Origin: Microbacterium esteraromaticum
GTDB taxonomy: Bacteria; Actinomycetota; Actinomycetes; Actinomycetales; Microbacteriaceae
Direction of reading: 5' to 3'
Assembly: GCF_016907315.1 (NCBI RefSeq)
Contig: NZ_JAFBBS010000001.1
Coordinates: 1,674,001-1,738,000, forward strand
Length of the DNA stretch: 64,000 nucleotides
Of this stretch, positions 53,645-62,325 are shown one piece after another (the first letter of the stretch is position 1; every line of letters starts with the position of its first letter). Position numbers and translations under genes: made by a program. The notes beneath the pieces were generated by a model. The model was given only the letters and a program-made list of their open reading frames with translations, had not been told where the DNA came from and did no database searches.

Positions 53645-53789
53645 GTTGCTCTCCCGTCGGTCGGTTCACTGTCCGTTCCGCCACTCATCCAACCACAACA
53701 GACTGAATACGAGCAGAGTCTGGCGGCACGACCGTGGAAAGGAGACAATACGCCGCGCCCGCACAGGACCCCTCTGCGAGAATGGAGCC

Positions 53790-54347
53790 ATGCCTCACGC
53801 ATCTCACGTCGCAACCCTGCACACCAACCACGGTGACATCGTCATCAACCTGTTCGGCGACCACGCCCCGAACACGGTCGCCAACTTCGTCGGGCTCGCC
53901 GACGGATCGAAGGAGTGGACGCACCCCGCCACCGGCAAGCCGGGCGAGGGTCCCCTCTACAAGGACGTCATCTTCCACCGCATCATCCCGAACTTCATGA
54001 TCCAGGGCGGCGACCCGCTCGGTCAGGGCATCGGCGGACCCGGCTACAACTTCAACGACGAGATCCACCCTGAGCTGAACTTCAACGACCCGTACGTGCT
54101 CGCGATGGCGAACGCCGGTCTGCGCCGCAACGCCATCACCGGCCAGCCCGAGGGCACCAATGGCTCGCAGTTCTTCATCACCACCGACCCGACTCCGTGG
54201 CTGATGGGCAAGCACACCATCTTCGGCGTGGTCGCAGATGACGCCTCGAAGGCCGTCGTCGACGAGATCGCCGCCGTGCGCACGGGTGCCCAGGACCGTC
54301 CCGTCGAGGACGTCGTGCTGCACTCGGTCGACGTCGTCCCCGCCTGA
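53790..54347 (+). CDS. Peptidyl-prolyl cis-trans isomerase, cyclophilin type
   Basis: 185-residue cyclophilin that speeds prolyl-bond isomerisation during protein folding. The cyclophilin core is plain: DIVINLFGDHAPNTVANFVG, YKDVIFHRIIPNFMIQGGDP (F-H-R catalytic arginine and Q-G-G-D), and TNGSQFFITTDPTPWLMGKH. No signal peptide, so it is cytosolic. ATG 53790 follows GGAG closely and GAGAAT six bases upstream, so either normal or leaderless initiation is possible. A gene of this kind sits near oriC in many actinobacteria. Confidence 0.94.
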   Translation: MPHASHVATLHTNHGDIVINLFGDHAPNTVANFVGLADGSKEWTHPATGKPGEGPLYKDVIFHRIIPNFMIQGGDPLGQGIGGPGYNFNDEIHPELNFNDPYVLAMANAGLRRNAITGQPEGTNGSQFFITTDPTPWLMGKHTIFGVVADDASKAVVDEIAAVRTGAQDRPVEDVVLHSVDVVPA

Positions 54348-54371
54348 TCGCGACAGCTCGAGCCGATCCGG

Positions 54372-55253
54372 ATGACCTCTCCTGATTTCACGCGCAACCG
54401 CGAGAACTTCTGCTACCGGCATCCGGATCGGCAGAGCTTCGTGCTCTGCCAGCGCTGCACGCGCACCATCTGCGCCGACTGCCAGACGCAGGCGCCCGTC
54501 GGCGTCATCTGCCCCGAGTGCATGAAGGCCGACCGCAAGGCTCAGACGCCGGCGCAGCGTCGTGCGAACCGCGTCTGGAGCGCGGGCAACGGGTCATCGC
54601 AGCCGATCGCCACCTACACGATCATCGGCATCACCGCCGTTGTGGGTGTGCTGCAGGTGCTGCTGGGCCCGATCGTCGATCGCACGCTGCTGTTCGCAAC
54701 GCCCTACCTGTTCCCCGACATGTTCGCGGGCGGCTTCACGTTCCAGCCGTGGCGGCTGCTCACGGCCATGCTCGTGCACTCGGGCATCATGCACTTCGCG
54801 CTGAACATGCTCGCCCTCTGGATGATCGGCCGCAGCCTCGAACCGCTTCTGGGCCGCTGGCGCTTCGTCGCCCTCTACCTGATCGGCGGACTCGGCGGCT
54901 CGGTCGCCATGGCCGTGCTCGATCCGGGCGCAGCCACGGTCGGCGCCTCCGGCGGCGTTTTCGCCCTGATGGGCGCCCTGCTCGTCATCGGCCGGCACAT
55001 CGGCGCCAACATCCGGGGCATCCTGGTGATCCTCGCGATCAACCTCGCGATCGGCTTCATCCAGACGCTCAACATCGCCTGGCAGGCGCACATCGGCGGT
55101 GCCGCCGTGGGCGCGCTGATCGGGCTGATATTCGCCCGCACCCGCAAACACTCGCAGCGCGTGGTGCAGATCCTGCTTCTCGCAGGCCTGGTGATCGCGC
55201 TCCTGGCACTCGCCTTCCTGGTCTCTCCGGTGGTCATCCGCGGCACGCTCTGA
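54372..55253 (+). CDS. Rhomboid family intramembrane serine protease with B-box-type zinc finger
   Basis: 293-residue membrane protease. The N-terminus has a small zinc-finger-like region with paired Cys/His residues (NFCYRHPDRQSFVLCQRCTR; TICADCQTQAPVGVICPECM), followed by six hydrophobic segments. The rhomboid catalytic serine is in VGASGGVFALMGALLVIGRH (GASG motif) and the histidine in AWQAHIGGAAVGALIGLIFA; HSGIMHFALNMLALWMIGRS supplies the conserved H/N residues. It lies 24 bp downstream of the cyclophilin gene. Substrates are unknown. Confidence 0.94.
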   Translation: MTSPDFTRNRENFCYRHPDRQSFVLCQRCTRTICADCQTQAPVGVICPECMKADRKAQTPAQRRANRVWSAGNGSSQPIATYTIIGITAVVGVLQVLLGPIVDRTLLFATPYLFPDMFAGGFTFQPWRLLTAMLVHSGIMHFALNMLALWMIGRSLEPLLGRWRFVALYLIGGLGGSVAMAVLDPGAATVGASGGVFALMGALLVIGRHIGANIRGILVILAINLAIGFIQTLNIAWQAHIGGAAVGALIGLIFARTRKHSQRVVQILLLAGLVIALLALAFLVSPVVIRGTL

Positions 55254-55261
55254 CCCTCGAC

Positions 55262-55400
55262 CGTGAGTTGTGCACACGTCGTGCACAGGTCATGCACAGG
55301 GATCTGCACAGCATTTCCCCAAAGTTATCCACAGGTATCTCCACATGTGGGGAGAATTACACGGGTGTTATTCACAGGTGGACAGGGTTGTTAACAACCC
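55262..55400. promoter_or_regulatory. Candidate DnaA-box cluster between the rhomboid gene and crgA
   Basis: In the 207-bp gap, nine-base words ending in CACA are stacked: TTGTGCACA (55268), TCGTGCACA (55279), TCATGCACA (55290) and ATCTGCACA (55302), spaced 11, 11 and 12 bp; then a perfect TTATCCACA (55325-55333), ATCTCCACA (55337-55345) and TTATTCACA (55368-55376), plus the 12-bp palindrome GTTGTTAACAAC (55387-55398). Confidence 0.75.
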
Positions 55401-55460
55401 TCTGGGGAAAGACGAATGCCCTCCCACCGAAGTGGAAGGGCGCGTGCATGGCGGTGCGTG

Positions 55461-55700
55461 TCAGCGCCAGCGAGTCGTCATGAGGAAGCCGATCAGCGCG
55501 ATCCCCAGACCGATGCCGAGGTTCCACGAATCCAGGCCGGGGATCGGCAGGCGCGAGCCGGAGATGTAGTACACGAGGATCCACGCGAGACCCAGCAGCA
55601 TGAAGCCCACCATGACGGGCTTGAACCACACGGCGTTCGGGGCGGACTCGCCCTCGGGACGCTCGACGGTGGGCTCTTCGGGATTGCGGTCACGTGCCAT
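55461..55700 (-). CDS. crgA: Cell division protein CrgA
   Basis: 79-residue membrane protein with two helices (WFKPVMVGFMLLGLAWILVY and SWNLGIGLGIALIGFLMTTR) and the CrgA pattern, including the PIPGLDSWNLGIGLG turn and the basic C-terminus TTRWR. In mycobacteria and Streptomyces CrgA recruits or limits division proteins at the septum. ATG 55700 is seven bases after TAGAAT, so the gene is probably leaderless. It faces left, away from the sortase gene, over a short shared promoter region. Its terminator overlaps the DnaA-box cluster. Confidence 0.94.
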   Translation of the reverse strand: MARDRNPEEPTVERPEGESAPNAVWFKPVMVGFMLLGLAWILVYYISGSRLPIPGLDSWNLGIGLGIALIGFLMTTRWR

Positions 55701-55707
55701 GCGCATC

Positions 55708-55713
55708 ATTCTA
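55708..55713 (-). promoter_or_regulatory. -10 hexamer (TAGAAT) for crgA
   Basis: On the minus strand TAGAAT is followed by seven bases and ATG 55700. Confidence 0.6.
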
Positions 55714-55723
55714 GCCGGGCGAA

Positions 55724-55729
55724 TAGACT
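55724..55729 (+). promoter_or_regulatory. -10 hexamer (TAGACT) for the sortase gene
   Basis: TAGACT is followed by seven bases (TCCCCAC) and ATG 55737. It faces away from the crgA -10, so the two promoters are back to back within 25 bp. Confidence 0.55.
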
Positions 55730-55736
55730 TCCCCAC

Positions 55737-56537
55737 ATGCATGCGGTCGCGACTCCCCCGGCGTCGCGACCGCGGCCAGACAGGCCCCGCCGCTCGCGCG
55801 TGACCGTCGGCAGCGTGCTCGGCGAGCTGCTGCTCACCGCCGGCGTCATCGTGCTGCTGTTCGTCGCCTGGCAGATGTGGATAGGCGACCTCATCATCGG
55901 CGCAGAGAACAACGCCAGGGGCGCCGAGCTGTCACAGCAGTGGGCCGAGCAACCCCCGCCGCAGCCCCCGCCGGCCGTCCAGAAGGGCGATGAGACCGTT
56001 TACGAGCCGCCGCTGCTGCCGCGTCCCGTGGATGCCGAGATCTTCGCGAACATGCGCATCCCCCGCTTCGGTGACGACTACAACGTGCACATCGCCGGCG
56101 GCACCACCCGCGAGCGCACCCTCGACCGCATCGGGATCGGCATGTACACCCAGTCGAAGATGCCCGGCCAGATCGGCAACTTCTCGCTCGCCGGTCACCG
56201 CACCACCTGGGGCAAGCCGTTCAACCGCATCGACAAGCTGCGCCTGAACGACGCGATCGTCATAGAGACCGAGCTCGGCTGGTACACCTACCGCTTCCGC
56301 AACCTGCAGTACGTGAAGCCGTCGGCCGGCGACGTGCTGCTCGACGTGCCCCAGATGCCCGACGCGCCGGCTCGCGATCGCTTCATCACCCTCACCGCCT
56401 GCTCGCCGCTGTACTCGCTCGCCGAGCGGATCGTCGCCTACGGTGTCTTCGAGAGCTTCCAGCCCCGCGCCGAAGGACCGCCCGCCTCGCTGGCACCGGT
56501 CGACGAGGCGGCACCCTCAGCCGAAGGAGCCCGCTGA
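55737..56537 (+). CDS. Class E sortase
   Basis: 266-residue membrane transpeptidase that anchors LAxTG-type surface proteins to the cell wall. An N-terminal helix (VLGELLLTAGVIVLLFVAWQ) is followed by the catalytic domain: FSLAGHRTTWGKPFNRIDKL carries the active histidine, FITLTACSPLYSLAERI the active cysteine (TLTAC), and the conserved arginine follows in AERI. The TLTAC form and overall layout identify class E, common in high-GC Gram-positives. A likely substrate in this window is the LATTG protein at 10928-15961. It shares its stop with the next small gene (TGATG). Confidence 0.93.
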   Translation: MHAVATPPASRPRPDRPRRSRVTVGSVLGELLLTAGVIVLLFVAWQMWIGDLIIGAENNARGAELSQQWAEQPPPQPPPAVQKGDETVYEPPLLPRPVDAEIFANMRIPRFGDDYNVHIAGGTTRERTLDRIGIGMYTQSKMPGQIGNFSLAGHRTTWGKPFNRIDKLRLNDAIVIETELGWYTYRFRNLQYVKPSAGDVLLDVPQMPDAPARDRFITLTACSPLYSLAERIVAYGVFESFQPRAEGPPASLAPVDEAAPSAEGAR

Positions 56538-56692
56538 TGTACGCCGCTCTCTGGCGCCTGCTGCCCGGCCCGTGGTGGGTGCGACTGCTGATCGTGCTCG
56601 CCCTGGTGAGCGCTGTGCTCTATGCGCTGTTCTTCTACGTCTTCCCGTGGATCAGCCCGCTGATCACCCCCGGAGAGGTCGACCTGCAGTGA
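56537..56692 (+). CDS. Small 51-residue membrane protein
   Basis: Short membrane protein, MYAALWRLLPGPWWVRLLIV then LALVSAVLYALFFYVFPWIS and PLITPGEVDLQ: one or two tight helices around two tryptophan pairs. It is below the usual gene-finding size cut-off but is flanked by overlaps at both ends: its ATG overlaps the sortase stop (TGATG) and its stop overlaps the pabA start (GTGA). Homologues of this kind occur next to the class E sortase in related actinobacteria, to my recollection; I cannot check here. Function unknown. Confidence 0.82.
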   Translation: MYAALWRLLPGPWWVRLLIVLALVSAVLYALFFYVFPWISPLITPGEVDLQ

Positions 56693-57324
56693 GCGTGCGC
56701 GTTCTCGTGGTCGACAATCACGACAGCTTCGTGCACACGCTGATCGGCTATCTGCGCGAACTCGGCGCCGAGGTGGTGATGGTCGAGGCGGACGTCGCAG
56801 GAGATGCTGCGGATGCTGCCGTGCGCCGTCACTGGCTCACGCTGCTGCAGGAGTTCGACGCCGTGATGATCTCACCCGGCCCCGGTGCCCCGGGTGACGC
56901 GGGCGCATCGATCGCCGTCGTGCACCTGGCGGCCGAGACGGGCACGCCTCTTCTCGGCGTGTGCCTCGGCCACCAGGCGATCGGCGAGGCGTTCGGCGGT
57001 GTGGTCAGCGGAGCGCCCGAGCTGATGCACGGCATGGTCTCGCAGGTGACCCACGACTCGTCGACGCTCTTCGAGGGCATCCCGTCGCCGTTCGCCGCCG
57101 GGCGCTACCACTCGCTCGCGCTCGACGGCACCGCCCTGCCGGCGGTGCTGCGAGTGACCGCCCGAGCCGAGCACGGCACCATCATGGCGGTCGAGCACGA
57201 GAGCCTGCCGATCGCCGGGGTGCAGTTCCACCCCGAGAGCGTGCTCACCGAGAGCGGCCACCGGATGCTCGCCAACTGGCTCGCGTCAGTATCGCGGCGT
57301 CACTCGGCCGGCTTCACGCAGTAG
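56689..57324 (+). CDS. Anthranilate/para-aminobenzoate synthase component II (glutamine amidotransferase, PabA/TrpG type)
   Basis: 211-residue class I glutamine amidotransferase that supplies ammonia to chorismate-derived aminations. The N-terminal VRVLVVDNHDSFVHTLIGYL, PGPGAPGDAG, the nucleophile in TPLLGVCLGHQAIGEAFGG (Cys in GVCLGHQ), and the histidine/glutamate of AGVQFHPESVLTESG complete the triad. In actinobacteria this gene beside pknB-pknA-pbpA is usually annotated pabA-type. Whether it serves folate or tryptophan synthesis depends on the partner, which is not in the window. GTG 56689 overlaps the small membrane gene; its end overlaps pknB by 25 bp on the other strand. Confidence 0.92.
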   Translation: MSVRVLVVDNHDSFVHTLIGYLRELGAEVVMVEADVAGDAADAAVRRHWLTLLQEFDAVMISPGPGAPGDAGASIAVVHLAAETGTPLLGVCLGHQAIGEAFGGVVSGAPELMHGMVSQVTHDSSTLFEGIPSPFAAGRYHSLALDGTALPAVLRVTARAEHGTIMAVEHESLPIAGVQFHPESVLTESGHRMLANWLASVSRRHSAGFTQ

Positions 57325-59027
57325 CGCAGCTCGACGGTGGAGTGGATCGCCACCTCGCCGGGCGACAGCGACATCGAGGCCACGACGTCGGGGATCTGCC
57401 CGTCGGCGCACGGGCCCAGCTCGACGGGTTTGGCCTCGAGCCCCAGCTTCTCGAGCTGACCGGTGGCTGCCTCCATCGAGAAGCCGGTCATGTCCTCGAG
57501 GGTGACCAGGCCGTTCGCGACCACGAGATCGACGACCGTTCCCGGAGCCACCTGAGTGCCGGCCGGCTCGCTGGCGCTGAGCACCGTTCCGGCCTGGGCG
57601 TCCTTGTCGTTCTGAGGGCGCACCGTGCCGAGCTTGAGGTTCGCGTCGGCGAGCACCTGCTTGGCGGCGTCCTGAGAGAGGCCCTCGACCACGGGCATCT
57701 CGATCGTGTCGGCGCCGGTCGAGACGTACACGATCACCGAAGTGCCCTCGGTGAGCTTCGCGCCCGTCGTCGGCGAGGAGCGGATCACATGATCCTCTTC
57801 GAACTCCGTGCTCGCCTCGTCGCGCATGTCCGGGACGAGTCCCTTCGCCTCCAGCACCTCCTCGGCCTCATCAGAGGTGAGGTTCACGAGGTTCGGTACC
57901 GCGACCGAGGTCGTCGGGACGTCGTTCGGTCGCATGGTGAGGGTGATGACCCAGATGAGCACCGAGATCAGCAGCACCGCGAGCAGCGCCACCCCGGCCC
58001 AGATCCAGGCCACGGGCGGGCCGGACTGAGTGCGGGTCATGGTCGTGTCGGTGCTCAGCTGGCGCAGCGACCGAGCGGTCTCCTGCGCCTGCCGAGGGTT
58101 GGGGCCGTACAGCTCGCTCGTGAGCGCGCCGATGTCCTTCTTGCTGGGAGTCTGACCCTGCGAGACGCCCTTCAGCGCGAGACGGAACGATCCGGCATCG
58201 GGGAACCGCTGATAGGGGTCCTTCGCCATGGCCCGCAGCACGATGGCATCCAGCGACCGGGGCAGCTGATCGTCGACCTCGGTCAACGGCATCGGCGTCT
58301 CGCTGACGTGCTGGTACGCGACCGCGACCGGGGAATCGCCGCGGAACGGCTGGCGACCCGAGAGCATCTCGTACAGCACGACACCCGCCGAGTACAGGTC
58401 GGTGCGGGCGTCGACCGCCTCGCCCTTGGCCTGCTCCGGTGAGAAGTACGCGGCGGTGCCGATGATCTGCGTCGTCTCGGCGACCGTGGACGACGAGTCC
58501 GACACCGCACGGGCGATGCCGAAGTCCATCACTTTCACGGCGCCCTTGTCGGTGATCATCACATTGCCCGGTTTGATGTCGCGGTGCACGACACCGGCGC
58601 GATGCGAGTACTCGAGGGCCTCGAGAATGCCGTCTGCGTAGCGGATCGCGTCGGCGACGGGCAGCGGGCCCTTCGCGATGATGTCCTTCAGCAGGGTGCC
58701 CTGCACGAGCTCCATGACGATGTAGGGCTCGGAGTGCTCTGACCCGTCGGGGCTGGTCGATCCTGGCCGGCCCGCGCCCGTCGACGGATCGCCGGCGTCG
58801 AAGACGCGCACGATCGACGGATGGGCCATGCGTGAAGCCGCCTGCGCCTCGAGACGGAAGCGCGTGCGGAACGCGGTGTCGCGGGCGAGCTCGGGGTCGA
58901 GGATCTTGATGGCGACCTCGCGCCCCAGCGTCAGGTCGTAGCCTCGGTGGACCTTGGCCATGCCGCCCTGCCCGATGACCTCATCGACGCGGTAGCGCCC
59001 GGCGATGATGCGCGGTTCCGGCGACAC
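57300..59027 (-). CDS. pknB: Ser/Thr protein kinase PknB with PASTA domains
   Basis: Transmembrane Hanks-type kinase of 575 residues that senses muropeptides or lipid II and regulates cell-wall synthesis. The kinase domain has GQGGMAKVHRGYDLTLGREV (P-loop), catalytic [20 protein letters not shown] and VMDFGIARAVSDSSSTVAET, and the activation-loop threonines near TTQIIGTAAYFSPEQ. After a single helix (WIWAGVALLAVLLISVLIWV) come three PASTA repeats (VPNLVNLTSDEAEEVLEAKG; MPVVEGLSQDAAKQVLADAN; and a last one starting LVTLEDMTGFSMEAATGQLE). GTG 59027 has GAGGGGGG; the longer frame is rejected. Confidence 0.94.
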   Translation of the reverse strand: MSPEPRIIAGRYRVDEVIGQGGMAKVHRGYDLTLGREVAIKILDPELARDTAFRTRFRLEAQAASRMAHPSIVRVFDAGDPSTGAGRPGSTSPDGSEHSEPYIVMELVQGTLLKDIIAKGPLPVADAIRYADGILEALEYSHRAGVVHRDIKPGNVMITDKGAVKVMDFGIARAVSDSSSTVAETTQIIGTAAYFSPEQAKGEAVDARTDLYSAGVVLYEMLSGRQPFRGDSPVAVAYQHVSETPMPLTEVDDQLPRSLDAIVLRAMAKDPYQRFPDAGSFRLALKGVSQGQTPSKKDIGALTSELYGPNPRQAQETARSLRQLSTDTTMTRTQSGPPVAWIWAGVALLAVLLISVLIWVITLTMRPNDVPTTSVAVPNLVNLTSDEAEEVLEAKGLVPDMRDEASTEFEEDHVIRSSPTTGAKLTEGTSVIVYVSTGADTIEMPVVEGLSQDAAKQVLADANLKLGTVRPQNDKDAQAGTVLSASEPAGTQVAPGTVVDLVVANGLVTLEDMTGFSMEAATGQLEKLGLEAKPVELGPCADGQIPDVVASMSLSPGEVAIHSTVELRYCVKPAE

Positions 59028-59067
59028 AGACGACCCCCCTCGGATCTCTTCGACAATGCCTTCCAGA

Positions 59068-60843
59068 TTACTCGGTGGGGGCTGAGCCCTCGGTGCCCTC
59101 GCCATCGCCCTCAGGCACAGCGGGGGTCTCGAGGGCCTGGATCTGCTGCTCCATCTGCGGCGACCGCGGCGAACCGAGGTCGTTGCCGCAGAAGGCGACG
59201 TAGCTCGCGGTCACCGTGGCGCCGGGGGCGCCGGTGATCGTGATCGGGGCGCTCAGCGTGCCGCGCTCGAACGATCGCTCGGTGCTGCCGTCATCGAACG
59301 TGGCGTTCGTGATCTTCACGTCGTACGAGCTCAGCGCGGGAACACCGGACGGGCACTCGAAGTTCGTCCAGTTCAGCGTGACCGTGGCACCGGTGGTCGG
59401 CGTGCCGCTGATCGTCGGCGCCGAGGTCGGCTGCGCGATGCTCACCGGAGCCTTGTAGGTCGTCAGGGTGATGGTCGTGCCCTCTTCGACGTTGCCCGAG
59501 GGGCTGACGCTCTGCACCCAGCCCTCGCGGTCGGCGGACGACGCCTCGGTGTTGCCCTGCTCGCACACGCCCGTGAGGTTGTTGTCCTCGAGGATCTTCT
59601 GAGCGTCGGCGCACGGGCGATCGGTCAGCTGCAGCGCGTCGACGTCGACCATGACCTTCTCGGGCTCGGTCGGCTGCGCGCTGGTCTTCTCGGGCTTCGG
59701 CTTCTGCGGGGTCGAGCTCGAGGCTGCAGGCTTCGGCTCGTCCTGGTTGAGCATGGCGATCAGCGTGCCGCCGAGAACGAGCACGAGCAGCGCGATGAGC
59801 GCGATCAGGGGCCACGTCCACGGGCTGCGCTTGCGCTTCTTCTGCTCTTCGGGCTCGGTCGTCGTCGCCGCGGCGGCGGCAGCGCCGGCGGGCAGCTGCG
59901 CGGTGGTCGGCAGGATGCGCGTGGCGTCTTCACCGCCCATCCCGGTCAGGATGCGCGTCGCGTCGTCGGCATCCGCCACCCCGGCGCCCGCGATCGCCGG
60001 AACAGCGATCGCGGCCGAGTTCAGGTCACCGCGACGCAGCGCCTGCGCCGCCCGAGAGACGGTCGCGGCCGACGACGGCCGATCGGCCGGCTTCTTCGCG
60101 ATCATCGCCATGACGAGGTTGCGCACCGGCACAGGCACCGAGTCGGGCAGCGGCGGCGGCTGCTCGTTGATCTGCGCCATCGCGATCGCGACCTGCGACT
60201 CGCCGGTGAACGGGCGCTTGCCTGCCAGGCACTCGTACGCGACGATGCCGAGCGAGTAGACGTCGGTCGCGGGCGATGCCGCGTGACCGGACGCCTGCTC
60301 GGGCGACAGGTACTGCACGGTGCCCATGACCTGGCCGGTCGCGGTGAGCGGCACCTGATCGGCGATGCGGGCGATGCCGAAGTCGGTGATCTTCACGCGG
60401 CCGTCGGGCGTGATGAGCAGGTTGCCCGGCTTGATGTCGCGATGCACGAGTCCCGCGGCGTGCGCGGCCTGCAGCGCCGAGGCGGTCTGCGCGACGATGT
60501 CGAGCGTCTTGTCTGCGCTCAGCGCGCCGTCGCGCTCGAGGATCGTCGACAGCGCCTCACCGGGCACGAGCTCCATGACGAGGAAGGCCGAGCCGTTCTC
60601 CTCGCCATAGTCGAACACGCTGGCGATTCCCTCGTGGTTGACGAGAGCGGCGTGACGGGCCTCGGCGCGGAAGCGCTCGAGGAACCCGGGATCGCCCATG
60701 TACTCGTCCTTGAGGATCTTGATGGCGACGGTGCGACCGATGACGTGATCGGTCGCCTCCCACACCTCGCCCATGCCGCCGATCGCAATCCGCGACAACA
60801 GCTCGTAGCGTCCTCCGAACGACACACCCTGCGTCGGCCTCAT
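59068..60843 (-). CDS. pknA: Ser/Thr protein kinase PknA
   Basis: 591-residue Hanks-type transmembrane kinase, first of the two-kinase pair. It has the P-loop [24 protein letters not shown] region ([20 protein letters not shown]), the catalytic loop [20 protein letters not shown] and [20 protein letters not shown], then a Pro/Ala-rich linker, one helix ([20 protein letters not shown]) and an extracellular part with one PASTA-like repeat ([20 protein letters not shown]) and a fibronectin-III-like domain ([20 protein letters not shown]), unlike mycobacterial PknA, which lacks an ectodomain. ATG 60843 overlaps the pbpA stop by 4 bp (ATGA). Confidence 0.92.
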   Translation of the reverse strand: MRPTQGVSFGGRYELLSRIAIGGMGEVWEATDHVIGRTVAIKILKDEYMGDPGFLERFRAEARHAALVNHEGIASVFDYGEENGSAFLVMELVPGEALSTILERDGALSADKTLDIVAQTASALQAAHAAGLVHRDIKPGNLLITPDGRVKITDFGIARIADQVPLTATGQVMGTVQYLSPEQASGHAASPATDVYSLGIVAYECLAGKRPFTGESQVAIAMAQINEQPPPLPDSVPVPVRNLVMAMIAKKPADRPSSAATVSRAAQALRRGDLNSAAIAVPAIAGAGVADADDATRILTGMGGEDATRILPTTAQLPAGAAAAAATTTEPEEQKKRKRSPWTWPLIALIALLVLVLGGTLIAMLNQDEPKPAASSSTPQKPKPEKTSAQPTEPEKVMVDVDALQLTDRPCADAQKILEDNNLTGVCEQGNTEASSADREGWVQSVSPSGNVEEGTTITLTTYKAPVSIAQPTSAPTISGTPTTGATVTLNWTNFECPSGVPALSSYDVKITNATFDDGSTERSFERGTLSAPITITGAPGATVTASYVAFCGNDLGSPRSPQMEQQIQALETPAVPEGDGEGTEGSAPTE

Positions 60844-62309
60844 CTGCCCAGCACCGCCTCTATGACCTTCTTGGCAATCGGAGCGGCGATCGTGTTGCCG
60901 CTGCCCGATTTGCCTCTTCCACCGCCGTCTTCGACGACGACTGCCACCGCGATCTGCGGATCCTCCGCAGGCGCGAAACCTGTGAACCACAGCGAGTAGG
61001 GCTTTCCGCCGTTCTCGGCCGTGCCTGTCTTTCCGGCGACATCGACGCCGTCTATTCTTGCACCCGTCGCCGCTCCGGACGCGACGCCCTCTACCAGCAC
61101 CTTGGTCAGCGCCTGAGCGGCCTCAGGGTCGAGAGCCTGCTGGAACACCTCGTCGTCGAACTGGGTGTGCACGGCGAAGTCGTCGCCGATCACCCTGTCG
61201 ACCATGCGCGGCTTCATCACGGTTCCCTCGTTGGCGACGCCGGCCGCGACCATGGCGATGGTGAGCGGGGTCGAGGTGACCTTGCCCTGTCCGAAACCGG
61301 ACAGGGCGGTCTCGTCGTCGCTGAGGCCCGCATCGTCGTCGCCCTGCGGGTAGACAGAGGGGGTGACGGCGAGCGGGATCTCGAGCTCGGTGTTGAAGCC
61401 GAACTTCTCGGCCATCTCGCGGATGCTCTTGTCGCCGAGCTCGACCGCGAGTTCGGCCATCGGGATGTTGCAGCTGAGCTTGAGCGCCTGCGCGAGCGTC
61501 GCCGTCTCGCCCTCGCCGCACTTCCCTCCCCAGGCGTTGGACACCTGCTGGCTCGTTCCCGGCAGCGTGTAGCGGGCGGGGTTGGGGAAGGTGGAATCGA
61601 GGGTGAATTTGCCGGATGCCAGCGCAGCGGCCGCCACGACGACCTTGAACGTCGATCCGGGCGGGTTGAGGTTGCCGCCGATGGCGCGGTTGTACAGCGG
61701 CTTGCTGGGGTCTGCCGCGAGCCGGTCGTGCTCGGCGTTGACCGCCGAAGGATCGTGTGCGGCGAGCGTGTTCGTGTCGAAGCCGGGCGTCGAGACCATC
61801 GCCAGCACCCGGCCCGTCGCCGGCTCGATCGCGACGACAGCGCCCTGCAGGCCCTGCAGCGCGTCGTACGCCGCGCGCTGCGCCTTGGGGTCCATCGTCA
61901 GTTCGACGCTGAGTCCCTGCTGCGGCTGGCCGGAGAGGATGCGCTCGATCTCTCCGAAGAACGCGTTCGATCCCGTGCCGGACAGGTCGGAGTTGAGAGC
62001 CTTCTCGATGCCCGTGCGCGAGTCGAGCGCGGGGTTGTAGTAGCCGGTGATCGGCGCCCACAGCCCGGGATCGGTGTAGACGCGCTGGTACTGATACCGG
62101 TCGGAGGCGGGCTCGGACGTCGCGATCGCGGTGTTGTCGACGATGATCGATCCACGCTGGATCTGGTAGCTGTCGAGGCGCGTCCGCGTGTTCGCCGGGT
62201 TCTGGGCGAGGTTGTCCGCGTCGACCACCTGGATCCAGCTGGTCGCGGCGAAGAGCGAGATGAACATCGCGAGGATCACGAAGCTCAGTCGGCGCAGCTC
62301 TTTCGTCAT
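60840..62309 (-). CDS. pbpA: Penicillin-binding protein transpeptidase PbpA (PBPA/FtsI class)
   Basis: 489-residue bitopic transpeptidase that cross-links peptidoglycan, here paired with RodA/FtsW. The N-terminal anchor is [20 protein letters not shown]; the transpeptidase motifs are SxxK in [20 protein letters not shown], SxN in [19 protein letters not shown] and KTG in [20 protein letters not shown]. It overlaps pknA by 4 bp (its stop at 60840) and lies 16 bp downstream of rodA. Confidence 0.95.
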   Translation of the reverse strand: MTKELRRLSFVILAMFISLFAATSWIQVVDADNLAQNPANTRTRLDSYQIQRGSIIVDNTAIATSEPASDRYQYQRVYTDPGLWAPITGYYNPALDSRTGIEKALNSDLSGTGSNAFFGEIERILSGQPQQGLSVELTMDPKAQRAAYDALQGLQGAVVAIEPATGRVLAMVSTPGFDTNTLAAHDPSAVNAEHDRLAADPSKPLYNRAIGGNLNPPGSTFKVVVAAAALASGKFTLDSTFPNPARYTLPGTSQQVSNAWGGKCGEGETATLAQALKLSCNIPMAELAVELGDKSIREMAEKFGFNTELEIPLAVTPSVYPQGDDDAGLSDDETALSGFGQGKVTSTPLTIAMVAAGVANEGTVMKPRMVDRVIGDDFAVHTQFDDEVFQQALDPEAAQALTKVLVEGVASGAATGARIDGVDVAGKTGTAENGGKPYSLWFTGFAPAEDPQIAVAVVVEDGGGRGKSGSGNTIAAPIAKKVIEAVLGR

Positions 62310-62325
62310 GGTCTGCTCACCATCC

